This document shows, in pieces, positions 9,399 to 19,619 of a DNA stretch of 64,000 nucleotides. Source of the stretch: Acidimicrobiaceae bacterium. Its GTDB lineage: Bacteria; Actinomycetota; Acidimicrobiia; Acidimicrobiales; RAAP-2. The stretch lies in contig PMLV01000070.1 of NCBI GenBank assembly GCA_003160635.1, positions 82,878 to 146,877 of the forward strand, in the 5' to 3' direction. Within the stretch, counting starts at the first letter, position 1. Each line of letters begins with the position of its first letter. The position numbers and the translations under genes are program-made. The notes beneath the pieces were generated by a model. The model did no database searches. It was given only the letters and a program-made list of their open reading frames with translations, and was not told the origin of the DNA.

Positions 9399-11138
9399 TC
9401 AGTCCCGCCACCATTCGGTTCCAGCCGTCACGGTCCTGGTGTCCCTGCCAGACCGTAGAAGCTGTCCGGGGAGTTCCCCCGTGAAGCTGCCGTTAGCCAC
9501 GATCTCGCGCCCGTTGACGAACACCTTCTCCATCCCGATCGAATCGGCGTACAAACGGCTGGCACCTCCCGGCATGTCCTTTCGCATCCGGACCGCACCT
9601 GGCGCGACCGTGTCGGGATCGAAGATCACAATATCGGCCCAATAACCCGGCGCCAGTTTCCCTCGTTCGCGCAGGCCGTACAGACGAGCCGGCCGGTCGG
9701 TGAGGAGCGCGATTGCTTCCTCCCAGCCGATGAGACCCCGTTTTCTGACCGCCCCTTCGAGGAGTCCCGTTGAATACACCGCGCCGCACGTCATGTCGAG
9801 GTGCGCGCCGGCATCGGAACCTCCGACAACGACTCGGTTGTCGTTCCACAATTCGACCCCGGCCTCCCAGTCCGCGTCGGATTCGGGGGTCGGGGGCATC
9901 AACCCGGTCTTGAGGTCGTCGGCCACGACGATGTCGAGGAGAGCGTCGAACGGGCTCTGCCCCCTCTCGTGCGCAATATCGTCCATCATCCGACCTTCGT
10001 ACGGGGCCGTCTGTGACGAATAACTCTGTTGGATGGTCATTTCGGGCCAGTTCGCCACGCGAGATCGCAGGTTGCCCGCCTCCTCCGAAGCGGCGCTCGC
10101 CTCCAACCGTCGACGGACCTCGGGGTCCGACAGGCTGACGATTCGCTCCGCCACGGGAAGAACGAACAGTTCGCGCCATCCCGGCAATCCCGAGAGGAGT
10201 ACGCCACTGTCGAACGAGATGAACACGGGCATGTTATGGATGATGCTGAGCGCGACCACGGTACCTCCCTTGGCGGCGGCCACGTCGGAAGCGTGCAGTT
10301 GCTGTGCGATCCGCTCGGGCGACGTTGAAGAGAGTCCGAGAACATTCCAGTTGAGCGGCCGATTGGCGAGTCTCGAAAGGGTCGCCATCAAATCCTCTTC
10401 TTCGGCGCTGAACCCGCTCAAGCACCCCTGCAGGATCATCTCAATGCTCGTTCCGGGATGATCTGCCACTGCGGTGGCGAGTACCTCGAACTCCGACCGA
10501 ACGGCCGAGCGCGACGGAACCGGTTGTAGCTCGCCGTCATGGTGCGTACTCACCGTAGATGTCGAGAAACCGAGGCCTCCCTGCTCGAGTGCGGCGTGGA
10601 GGTTTCTGGCCATGGCCGCCACCTGTTCGGGGCTGGCTTCGTCACTGACGGCGGCGTCTCCCATGACGGCCCGGCGCAAGGCGGAATGGCCTACGAGAAA
10701 GCCGGCATTGACGCCTATGCCGCCCTCGAGCCGGTCCAGGAATTCCCCGAACGACCGCCAGTTCCAATCCAGTCCCTGTTCCAGTGCGTCGCGCGGCATT
10801 CCTTCGACCTTGGACATCATCCGTGTCAGGTATCCGGTGTGGTCGGGGTCGGTCGGGGCCAAAGAGAATCCGCAATTTCCACCCATGACGGTGGTCACGC
10901 CGTGAAGGGGGGATGGGCTGGCAGTCGGATCCCAGAACAGCTGTGCGTCGTAGTGGGTGTGCAGATCGATGAATCCCGGCGCGACGATGAGTCCGTCGGC
11001 GTCGACCGTTCGTGCCGCCGGTTCGTCTATTTCCCCGATGGCGACGACCCGGCCGTCACGGACGCCGACATCAGCCCGCCGAGATGGAGCTCCAGTCCCG
11101 TCCACCACCGTTCCATTGCGGATCAACAGGTCAAGCAT
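9399..11138 (-). CDS. N-acyl-D-amino-acid deacylase-like amidohydrolase
   Basis: ATG at 11138 with AGGAGGT Shine-Dalgarno; MLDLLIRNGTVVDGTGAPSRRADVGVRDGRVVAIG..PGFIDLHTHYDAQ..GGNCGFSLAP. Confidence 0.88.
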   Translation of the reverse strand: MLDLLIRNGTVVDGTGAPSRRADVGVRDGRVVAIGEIDEPAARTVDADGLIVAPGFIDLHTHYDAQLFWDPTASPSPLHGVTTVMGGNCGFSLAPTDPDHTGYLTRMMSKVEGMPRDALEQGLDWNWRSFGEFLDRLEGGIGVNAGFLVGHSALRRAVMGDAAVSDEASPEQVAAMARNLHAALEQGGLGFSTSTVSTHHDGELQPVPSRSAVRSEFEVLATAVADHPGTSIEMILQGCLSGFSAEEEDLMATLSRLANRPLNWNVLGLSSTSPERIAQQLHASDVAAAKGGTVVALSIIHNMPVFISFDSGVLLSGLPGWRELFVLPVAERIVSLSDPEVRRRLEASAASEEAGNLRSRVANWPEMTIQQSYSSQTAPYEGRMMDDIAHERGQSPFDALLDIVVADDLKTGLMPPTPESDADWEAGVELWNDNRVVVGGSDAGAHLDMTCGAVYSTGLLEGAVRKRGLIGWEEAIALLTDRPARLYGLRERGKLAPGYWADIVIFDPDTVAPGAVRMRKDMPGGASRLYADSIGMEKVFVNGREIVANGSFTGELPGQLLRSGRDTRTVTAGTEWWRD

Positions 11139-11160
11139 CCGATGCCTACCTCCTATTGGG

Positions 11161-11172
11161 AACCTGCAGGTT
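11161..11172. promoter_or_regulatory. perfect 12-bp palindrome AACCTGCAGGTT, candidate operator
   Basis: Self-complementary; lies just downstream of a minus-strand TATACA (11181-11176) and upstream of ATG 11138. Confidence 0.4.
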
Positions 11173-11371
11173 TTCTGTATATGCCGTGTATGGATGTATT
11201 TCCAGGAGTTCCATGCCGGCGAGAAGCGATGCTCATATCTGGTGTCCACGTTCACGTCCATCTTCGTGATCGTGGGACGGTCCTCCCCGCCGAGCCCCCC
11301 ATCGGGTCCACCGTGCGTAGGCAGCCTGCCCGGACTCGGCATCCTTGGCCATCCTATACATGTTCCCGTCT

Positions 11372-11388
11372 TAGCAAAATCGTTGCTA
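11372..11388. promoter_or_regulatory. inverted repeat TAGCAA-aatcg-TTGCTA, candidate operator
   Basis: Exact 6-bp arms with 5-nt spacer in the divergent intergenic region 11139-11548. Confidence 0.35.
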
Positions 11389-11548
11389 TCTTAGTGCAGT
11401 TGCGAACCTTGTGAGCTTGCAGGCAACGATGCTGGAAAGGTGCGCGGTGCGCGCCGAGCGGATCGCCAAGGAGAAACCCATGCCAAGCGAAGATCTCCAG
11501 TTCCGGACGTGACGACCAGATGTCGTAGGCGGGGATCTGCCGGAATCG

Positions 11549-13969
11549 GTGAAGCCTGAGATGGCCATGCCGCTCGAGGGGCTACGCCTGCTCGACCTGT
11601 CCAGCGGTATTGCGGGCGCGTACTGCGCCAAGTTGCTCGTCGACGGCGGCGCCGATGCGATCAAGGTGGAAGGTCCTGCGGGTGACCCGCTCCGGAAGTG
11701 GTGGGCGTCTGGATTAGACGATGAACCACCCGGAACAGGCGCCCTCTTCGAATGGCTCAACGCGTCGAAGCGGAGCGTCGTGGCCGATATGGCAACGGCG
11801 GAAGGGCTGGCTCTCGTGCGCGATCTCATTCGGCAATCCGATGTCGTGCTCGAGAGCTTCCCCGCCGGTCAGATCGAAGCCTTCGGACTTGGGCCTGCGC
11901 AGGTTCGAGCGCAACGGCGGCAAGCCGTCCTTGTGTCTATCTCCGATCTGGGCCGGGGCGTGCGTCACGATGACAGCGTCTTCAGCGAGCTTCTCTTGCA
12001 ATCCCTTTCCGGCTCTGTGCACGGGCGGGGACACCCCGATCGTTTCCCTCTCGTCGCGGGGGGACGCCTGGGGGAATGGGCCACCGGCGTGTATGCGGCG
12101 GTTGGTGCCCTCGTCGCGTGGCGGCGAGCGCGGGAGTGCGGCGTCGGAGAGCATGTCGATGTCTCCAGGCTCGAGTCGATGGCGGTCTCCCTTGTCGGGT
12201 ATGCCTCCCTGATGCGGCACATCCAGGGCGAGGACGCCAAGCCCTACACGCGCTCGGTGGAGATCCCGAGCGTGGAGCGGGCCCGCGATGGGTGGATCGG
12301 ATTCTGCACCGTCACGAACGCGCAGTGGCAGGCGTTCGCCGTCATGGCCGAACAGTATGAGCGCGCCGAGGGCGAGTGGTCATTGCTCTCTTACCGGCAG
12401 GCCCACCGCGCCGAAGCAGAGGGGATGATCGAGGCGTTTACGTCACGACATCGAGTCGACGAGTTGCTCGAGGAATCGGCAAAATTTCGAGTTCCGGCAG
12501 CCCCGGTCGTGGGGGGCGCAAGGATTCCCGAGATAGAGCCATTTCGCTCAATGGGAGTATACGTACGACCGCCCAGCGGCCGGTTCCTTGCCCCCCGGCC
12601 CCCCTTTCGATTCTCACGCAATGAAGTACGACCGCTCGGGGCGTCGCCGGCGATCGGGGAGCACACGGAGGTCATCACGTCGGCACACTCTGCCGGCCGC
12701 GAAGCTTCCACGTCCTCATCGCCTTTCGTTGCCGCGCGCCCCCTTCCATTCGCCGGCTTACGCGTCATTGACTTCTCGGCATTCTGGGCGGGTCCGTATG
12801 CCGCGGCATTGCTGGCCGCCTTTGGCGCCGATGTCATCAAGGTCGAGTCGATCGGGAGACCGGATCCCATCCGTTTCAGTTCCAGTGCCCCGCCATCGGA
12901 TCCGCAGTGGCATGAGAAGTCTGCGATATTCGGGTCATGTAACGCCAACAAACGTGGGGTCACTTTGGCGCTCGATACGCCCGCAGGACGCGACCTGGCC
13001 CTGCGACTCATCGGCGGAGCGGACGTCGTGATCGAAAACTTCACGCCCCGCGTGATGGAGCAGTTTGGCCTGGGTTACCCGCGACTGGCCGAAGTCCGTC
13101 CGGACATCGTGATGCTTCGCATATCGGCGTTCGGGGCCACGGGACCATGGCGGGACCGAGGAGGGTTCGCGCAGACCATGGAGCAGATCACGGGGATGGC
13201 CTGGATCACCGGCCATGCCGACGGGCCGCCGCTCATTCCGAGGGGGGCCTGTGATCCGATCGGCGGCATGCACGCGATCGTCGCGCTGTTGATGGCATTG
13301 GAACACCGAGATCGAACGGGTGAGGGTCAGTTGGTGGAGGTGCCCCTCGTGGAGACTTCCGCCAACCTCGCCGCCGAAGTGGTGATCGAATGGTCGGCCT
13401 ACCGGCGCGAGTTGGTGCGCGACGGAAATCACGGACCGGAAGGATCGCCACAGGGCGTGTACCGCTGTGAGGGCGCGGACTCGTGGGTGGCTCTGTCCGT
13501 TCTCGAAGAAGCGCATTGGCAAGGATTGGTTGCTGCGCTTGACTCTCCTTCGTGGGCACAGGCATCTCAATTCGCCACCCTTGCCGGGCGGCGACAGAGC
13601 GCAGATGTCATCGACGGAGGCGTGTCCGAATGGTCTCGCAGGAGAAGCGCTGATGACGCGGCGAGGATACTGCGCGAGCACGGTGTTCCCTCGACTGTCG
13701 TGATACCGGCTGATCGGATCGACGAGATTCCCGAGCTGCGTGGTCGTGGATTCTGGATTCCGATCGATCATCCCGTCGCGGGGTGTCATGAGGGGCCGGG
13801 TTGGCCGTTCCGGTTCTCGGGAATGCGTGCGGCCTGGCCCGGTGGACCTGCCCCGACGCTGGGTCAACACAATCAAGAGGTGCTCATGGGCGATCTCGGG
13901 CTGACGTCCGAGCAGTTCGAAGAGCTTGCGCAACGTGGAATCGTTGGACAGACGATGAGTGGGAGATAA
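11549..13969 (+). CDS. double-domain CaiB/BaiF (class III) CoA-transferase
   Basis: Full-length paralogue of 3119..5575 with both halves present. Confidence 0.88.
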   Translation: MKPEMAMPLEGLRLLDLSSGIAGAYCAKLLVDGGADAIKVEGPAGDPLRKWWASGLDDEPPGTGALFEWLNASKRSVVADMATAEGLALVRDLIRQSDVVLESFPAGQIEAFGLGPAQVRAQRRQAVLVSISDLGRGVRHDDSVFSELLLQSLSGSVHGRGHPDRFPLVAGGRLGEWATGVYAAVGALVAWRRARECGVGEHVDVSRLESMAVSLVGYASLMRHIQGEDAKPYTRSVEIPSVERARDGWIGFCTVTNAQWQAFAVMAEQYERAEGEWSLLSYRQAHRAEAEGMIEAFTSRHRVDELLEESAKFRVPAAPVVGGARIPEIEPFRSMGVYVRPPSGRFLAPRPPFRFSRNEVRPLGASPAIGEHTEVITSAHSAGREASTSSSPFVAARPLPFAGLRVIDFSAFWAGPYAAALLAAFGADVIKVESIGRPDPIRFSSSAPPSDPQWHEKSAIFGSCNANKRGVTLALDTPAGRDLALRLIGGADVVIENFTPRVMEQFGLGYPRLAEVRPDIVMLRISAFGATGPWRDRGGFAQTMEQITGMAWITGHADGPPLIPRGACDPIGGMHAIVALLMALEHRDRTGEGQLVEVPLVETSANLAAEVVIEWSAYRRELVRDGNHGPEGSPQGVYRCEGADSWVALSVLEEAHWQGLVAALDSPSWAQASQFATLAGRRQSADVIDGGVSEWSRRRSADDAARILREHGVPSTVVIPADRIDEIPELRGRGFWIPIDHPVAGCHEGPGWPFRFSGMRAAWPGGPAPTLGQHNQEVLMGDLGLTSEQFEELAQRGIVGQTMSGR

Positions 13970-14041
13970 GAGTGGTGCCGCGTGAGCCGAGTATCGGAGA
14001 ACCCATGGGCGTAGAACCCTCGGCGTGGCGATAGCCGAACC

Positions 14042-15226
14042 ATGGATATCACCTTCACCGAGGAGGATCACTCGTTTCGGGCCGAGGCGCGGGATTGGTT
14101 GAGCCGCAATGTCCCGAAGGAACGCCCTCCCGATGACGGCCAGGGCCTGCGTGAGTTCGATCTCGCGTGGCAGGCGACCCAGTACGAGGGTGGATGGGCC
14201 GGCATCTCGTGGCCCGTCGAGTACGGGGGAAGGGGGCTCAGCCTCCTGCAGCAGATGATCTGGCACGAGGAGTACGCCCGCGCCGGAGCGCCCAACGTGG
14301 GAACTTCCTTCGTCGGCCTCAACGACGCGGGCCCAACGCTGATGATCCACGGCAGTGAAGACCAGAAGGTGCGGCACCTGTCGAGGATCCTCGAAGGTCG
14401 ATCGATCTGGGCTCAGGGCTACTCCGAACCCAATGCCGGATCCGATCTGGCCTCCCTGCAAACGCGAGGGACCATTGACGGAAACGAGATGGTCATCACC
14501 GGGGAGAAGATTTGGACGAGCTATGCCGACATCGCGGACCATCAGGAACTCTTGGTCCGGACAGACCCGGATGCCCCCAAGCACAAGGGCATTACCTGGA
14601 TCATCTGCGACCTCTCCCCGTCGCCGCCCGGCCTGATCGTCGAACCCATCCGCATGCTGTCGGGCATCGATCGCCTGTGCCGGGTGATCTACGACGAGGT
14701 GCGCATACCACTTTCGAACGTGGTGGGCCAGGTCAACGACGGATGGAATGTCGTGTCCTCGAGTCTGTACCTCAAGCGGGGCACTGGTCGTATCGCAGAC
14801 CAGGTGTCCCTCGCCCGCACGGTCGACGACCTCGTCGAGCTTGCGGCCAACACCAGGGGCCCGCATGGGCCGGCACGAGCGTTGGACAACGACGAGCTCG
14901 CACGGCGATTGGCGACGGCGCGGGCCGAAGTCATCGCCCTGAGGGCGATGACGTACGCAGAGCTTTCGCGCGTGGAACGGGACGGGCACCCAGGAGCGGA
15001 AGGCTCATTCGGGCGCATCTTCCATGCCTTGCTCAGTCAGCGGGTGCATCGCCTGGCTCTCGACATTCTCGGCCCTCGGAGCCTCGACATCGACGGTGCC
15101 TCAGACGATCATTACTGGACCAAAGAGTATCTCTGGAGCTTCACCGAGACAGTCGGTGGGGGCACCAGTGAGATTCAAAGCAGCGTGATAGCGGAGCGCG
15201 TCCTCGGGCTCCCGCATGACCGCTAG
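14042..15226 (+). CDS. acyl-CoA dehydrogenase (full-length subunit)
   Basis: MDITFTEEDHSFRAEARDWLSRNVP..YSEPNAGSDLASLQTRG..GGGTSEIQSSVIAERVLGLPHDR. Confidence 0.92.
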   Translation: MDITFTEEDHSFRAEARDWLSRNVPKERPPDDGQGLREFDLAWQATQYEGGWAGISWPVEYGGRGLSLLQQMIWHEEYARAGAPNVGTSFVGLNDAGPTLMIHGSEDQKVRHLSRILEGRSIWAQGYSEPNAGSDLASLQTRGTIDGNEMVITGEKIWTSYADIADHQELLVRTDPDAPKHKGITWIICDLSPSPPGLIVEPIRMLSGIDRLCRVIYDEVRIPLSNVVGQVNDGWNVVSSSLYLKRGTGRIADQVSLARTVDDLVELAANTRGPHGPARALDNDELARRLATARAEVIALRAMTYAELSRVERDGHPGAEGSFGRIFHALLSQRVHRLALDILGPRSLDIDGASDDHYWTKEYLWSFTETVGGGTSEIQSSVIAERVLGLPHDR

Positions 15227-15247
15227 TCCGACGTCGGTGATCGAACG

Positions 15248-16207
15248 ATGAACCTGTTTCCTGACGTACGGCAGCAGGCACTGATGGACGAAGCAGATTC
15301 CCTCTTCGGCCGGGCGCGTGAACCGTCCCTGATTTTCTCCGATTGGAGTCAGAACGGGTGGTTCGCTGACGACTCTTGCGGGGATGGGCTCATAGATCAG
15401 GCGCTCTTGTTCCGCGTGCTGGGGCGGCACCTCGCCGCCGGGCCTTTCCTCGCCGCAACGCTCGCCGCGGGTTTGAGCGCTGCGTGCGGTGAGGGCGAAC
15501 TGAGTGAGAAAATAGCGGCCGGCCGGGAACTGGTCGCGTTGGCCCACGTGGAGGATGACGCCGGGAACGGAGCGGCGTCGGACCACGTTGGCGCGTTGCG
15601 CGCGTTTGACGTCCCGCGGTCGACCTACGTGCTCCTGCTACGTCCCGACAGGGCCATGCTCGTGGAGCGGGACGAGAACGACTCGTTCCAGATGCGGGCG
15701 TGCATCGACCCCTCCGTATCGATGGGAATGCTCACTCTGGCGGGCCACGCTCGATGTCAGGGCAGCGGAGACTGGTGGGTACGGGGAGGGGTTCTGGTGG
15801 CTGCAATGGCCGCTGGGATCGCCGAGGCGACACGCGACGATTCGGCCTTCTATGCCCGGACACGGTCGCAGTTCGGCAGGCCAATCGGCATGTTCCAGGC
15901 GATCAAACACCGCTGCAGTGAGATGGCGATCCAGGCCGAAGCGGCCTGGTGCCAGGTCGCGTATGCCGTGCTCAGCCTCAGCGCCGGACATGAGGACGCC
16001 ATGCAGCAGGTCAGCGCAGCCAAGGTCGTCGCCAGTGCGGCTGCTACCGAGAACTCCAGTGCCAATATTCAGAACCATGGAGCGCTCGGGTGCACAACTG
16101 AGCACTCGGCACATCTGTATTTGAAACGATCCTGGGTTCTCGCGTACTTGTGCGGCACGGCGGACTATCACCAAGGTCAGCTCTTAGGGTCCACGTCGCC
16201 TCTCTAG
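15248..16207 (+). CDS. acyl-CoA dehydrogenase-like partner subunit
   Basis: Adjacent to 14042 gene; YARTRSQFGRPIGMFQAIKHRCSEMAIQAEAAWCQVAYA..HGALGCTTEHSAHLYLKRSWVL. Confidence 0.85.
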   Translation: MNLFPDVRQQALMDEADSLFGRAREPSLIFSDWSQNGWFADDSCGDGLIDQALLFRVLGRHLAAGPFLAATLAAGLSAACGEGELSEKIAAGRELVALAHVEDDAGNGAASDHVGALRAFDVPRSTYVLLLRPDRAMLVERDENDSFQMRACIDPSVSMGMLTLAGHARCQGSGDWWVRGGVLVAAMAAGIAEATRDDSAFYARTRSQFGRPIGMFQAIKHRCSEMAIQAEAAWCQVAYAVLSLSAGHEDAMQQVSAAKVVASAAATENSSANIQNHGALGCTTEHSAHLYLKRSWVLAYLCGTADYHQGQLLGSTSPL

Positions 16208-18253
16208 TGGGGCGAAAGCGAAGGTGGAGGCTCCGGATCACGAGGCTGTCCGAGCAGTCGCTCTGCGATGAGATTGCGCTGGACCTCACTGGTGCCCCCG
16301 GCAATGGTGAGGCAACGAGTCACGAGCGAGCCCAGGATCCAAGACTCGGCCTCGCCGGAGCGAAACGACCCAGCGGTACCGGCCAGCGACAGTCCGAATT
16401 CCTGGACACGTTGCTCATGTTCGGCGCCGAGCAGCTTCCCGACGCTGGCTCCTGCGCCGGGATCCAAACCTCTGAGGGCGCGGAGCGTCGCCCGGTGGCC
16501 CATCAGGGTCAGCGATTGACTTTCGGCAAGGAGCTCTCCGGCGCGCAGTTCTTGGCTCGGGGTCATTGCAACGCCAAGCTGCGAGAGCGAGATCAGGACC
16601 TCTTCGACTCCCGTGCCGAACCCCCCGACCCCGACGACATGGAGACGCGCTCGTTGGCCAGAGTGGTCCGCGCGATCCTCCATCCGTCGCCGGGGGCGCC
16701 GACGACGGCACCGTCCGGCACGAATACGGCATCGAGGAAGACTTCGTTGAACTCAGCTCGGCCGGTCAGGTCTCGGAGAGGTCGGATGTCGATGCCCGGG
16801 GTTGCCATGTCCACAATGAAATATGTGATTCCCTTATGTTTTGCCGCCTTGGCATCGCTTCGGGCCAGGCATATCCCCCAACCGGCCTCGTGGGCGTGCG
16901 ACGTCCAGAGCTTCTGGCCAGTGAGAAGCCAGCCGCCGCCAGCTCCTCTTGGAGAACGATCTGTTCGAGCGGATCGGCACTGCGGCCCCAGGGCAGGGGC
17001 CAATGCGAGAAGGCCCATCCGTTGTCGACCAGGTACTCGGTTCGCGCCTCACCCTCCAGCCCTCGAAGTCCGGCAATGACCGGTGTGAGTTCGTTCCTGA
17101 TCTCGACGGCCCGGGCGGGCAGGTCTGCGGATAAGAGGCGACGAGTCCCGCTGAGAGCCAAGTGTGCGATACGGGACGCATGAGCGTCGGGGCCACCGGG
17201 GAGTGCGCACGTGGACATGGACCTCTTGAGGTAGAGATGGGCGTCGTGCTCCCAGGTGAAGCCGATGCCGCCAAGGATCTGCACGCAGGACTTCGCGCAA
17301 CCGGCAAGACTCCGGAATGAGACGAAGGCAGCGAGCGAGGCGACGAGGTCCAACTCGTAGCGCTGCGGCGCTGACGTGTGGGCAAGGTGATCGAAGGCGC
17401 GCGCAGCATCCCAGGCGACAGCATCAGCCTGTTCGGCCGCGACGACCATGTCTGCCAGCTTGTGCTTCACTCCCTGGAATTGACCTATCGGACGACCGAA
17501 TTGCACCCGGGTCTTTGCGTAGTCCGAGGCGGTGTCCAGGCACCATCGCGCCGATCCGGCGCTCTCCACTGCCGCCAGTATGGCGGCAGTGGTGTTGACC
17601 AGATGGTCGGTGACGCCACCAAGGATGTGGTCGGTGGGAACGTGTACGTTGTCGACCACCACATCCCCGATGCTGCGGGTGGGGTCGACGGGATCGAGTG
17701 TTCGTACGTGCACCCCCTCCTTCGTCGAGGGATCAGTGAGATCCAAGAGGCACCAGCCGACGTCCGTGATCGGCGCGAATATGACGAGCGCACCAGGCGC
17801 GCCGAGGACCGAGCGAAGGGTCCCCGAGACGGATTGTTGACCATGGTCCGCCTCCTGCGTGATCTCAAGGCGATCCCTTCCAAAGGAAACGCCCGCTGGC
17901 CTCGATCCATTGGCCAACCCGGGTAGAAGATCACGACAGAGTGAATCTGTTCCGCAGGCCGCGAGGATCGCAGAGGTGAGCACGGTTGAGAGGAGCGGGC
18001 CGGGCACGAGCGCCCGAGCAAATTCGCCAAGGACGACCGCAAGCTCGCTCAGGCCGAATCCCTGGCCTCCGAATCGCTCCGGCAGATGAAGGCCGAGCCA
18101 TCCTTCGGCCGCGATCTGATTCCAAAGGAGTGGAAGCTCGGCGGGGTCGGTGCCGAGTGCGGCCCGTCCTGCATTCGTGGGGCAGCGGACGCCGAGCCAG
18201 GCGTGGACGACCTGTCCGAGATGCTCGTGCTCTTCGCTGACGGCTATGGGCAT
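16204..18253 (-). pseudogene. disrupted two-domain acyl-CoA dehydrogenase (paralogue of 45061..47250)
   Basis: Homology continues over three minus-strand ORFs (16766..18253, 16593..17018, 16204..16683); about 64 codons absent at the first junction and a frame change in a G-run near 16611. Confidence 0.85.
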
Positions 18254-18285
18254 CAGTCGGGTCGACGGTGAGGATTGAGGGTCTC

Positions 18286-19191
18286 TCAGGAACCTTGTAC
18301 CGGCTCTGCCGGGGCGGCTCGACTCAGGAGATCCCGCACAACGTCCCCCACCTCAGCTGGTGCCAGTCTTCGGCCCTCGGTAAACGAGGGCCCGTGCCTC
18401 CAACCCTCGGCAATGCCGATCATCCCTCCGTAGCTCTCGAAGACGCGCCCCGTCACCGAACTCGACTCCAGGCTGGCCAACCAGGCGACAAGCGGCGAGA
18501 CATTCTCCGGCGCCATTGTGTCAAAGCCTTCGCCAGGCTCGGCCATGGCAGAAGCGAATATCTCCTGGGTCATCCGGGTCCGGGCGCCCGGCGAGAGCGC
18601 ATTGACCGTAACCCCGTAGCGCCCCAGCTCGACCGCGGCGACCAGCGTCATTCCGACGATTCCAGCCTTGGCTGCGCTGTAGGCGGACTGACCGAAGTTG
18701 CCGTACAGGCCCGCGCCCGAGGTCGTGTTGATGATGCGGGCGACAGGCGTCTCCCCGGATTTCGCGCGCTCTCGCCAATAATGTCCGGCGTGGTGGGAGG
18801 TGAACAACGCGCCGCACAGGTGCACACCGACCACCTTGGTGACATCGTCCGCGGTCAAGCTGACGATCATCCGGTCTCGTAGGACCCCCGCATTGTTGAC
18901 GAGGACGTCGAGTCGCCCGAATTCCCGAACCGCAGTTCCGATCAACTCTTGCGCTCCAGCCCAGTCCGAGACATCGTTGTTGTCGACCACCGCGTGACCA
19001 CCGAGCGCCCGAATCTCGCTTGCCACCTCGTTGGCCCAATCTGGACCACCGCCGCTGCCGTCGAGCTCGACTCCCAAGTCGTTGACGACAACCGAAGCGC
19101 CCTCCCGCCCCAGCTCCAGGGCATGTGCGCGGCCGAGTCCGCGTCCTGCACCCGTGACGATGGCGACTCGCCCCTCGCAGATTCCACTCAC
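18286..19191 (-). CDS. SDR family oxidoreductase (17beta-HSD4-like)
   Basis: MSGICEGRVAIVTGAGRGLGRAHALELGREGA..YSAAKAG.. Confidence 0.92.
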   Translation of the reverse strand: MSGICEGRVAIVTGAGRGLGRAHALELGREGASVVVNDLGVELDGSGGGPDWANEVASEIRALGGHAVVDNNDVSDWAGAQELIGTAVREFGRLDVLVNNAGVLRDRMIVSLTADDVTKVVGVHLCGALFTSHHAGHYWRERAKSGETPVARIINTTSGAGLYGNFGQSAYSAAKAGIVGMTLVAAVELGRYGVTVNALSPGARTRMTQEIFASAMAEPGEGFDTMAPENVSPLVAWLASLESSSVTGRVFESYGGMIGIAEGWRHGPSFTEGRRLAPAEVGDVVRDLLSRAAPAEPVQGS

Positions 19192-19619
19192 GACAATGAC
19201 TGCTCTATGGGGTGAAAGAAGGGGAGGGCAACGCCCTCGACCTCCTCGGCAAAATCGACCGCGACCCTCTGTCCGATCGCGACGCTATCGGCGTCGCAGT
19301 CGACGATATTGGTCATCATCCGCGGACCCTCATCCAAGTCGACCAGGGCGACCACATACGGCACGAGTTGATCGAACGGCGGAGTGCGACTTTGACGCAC
19401 AACCGTGAAGGAGTAGACGGTGCCTCGACCAGAAGCTGGTCGCCACGTGAGCTCGCCCGCGCACTGGCGGCAGAACGGTCTCGGATAGAACTCGAATCGG
19501 TCACAGGCCGAGCAATATTGGATCAGGAGCTCGCCCCTGGTGGTGGCGGTCCAATATGGCTCTGAGATGGGATCGGGAACCGGAAGTATCCGGCCTTCCA
19601 CCATGCGGGCATCGATCAC
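19188..19619 (-). CDS. DUF35 / Zn-ribbon OB-fold protein
   Basis: GTG 19619 overlaps thiolase stop (GTGA); YWTATTRGELLIQYCSACDRFEFYPRPFCRQCAGELTWRPASGRGTVYSFTVV. Confidence 0.88.
   Translation of the reverse strand: MIDARMVEGRILPVPDPISEPYWTATTRGELLIQYCSACDRFEFYPRPFCRQCAGELTWRPASGRGTVYSFTVVRQSRTPPFDQLVPYVVALVDLDEGPRMMTNIVDCDADSVAIGQRVAVDFAEEVEGVALPFFHPIEQSLS

Noticed and set aside
12935-14989. 684-aa minus-strand ORF
   Set aside because: Antisense shadow of the CaiB and ACAD genes; low-complexity composition typical of GC-rich antisense frames, no recognisable motifs.
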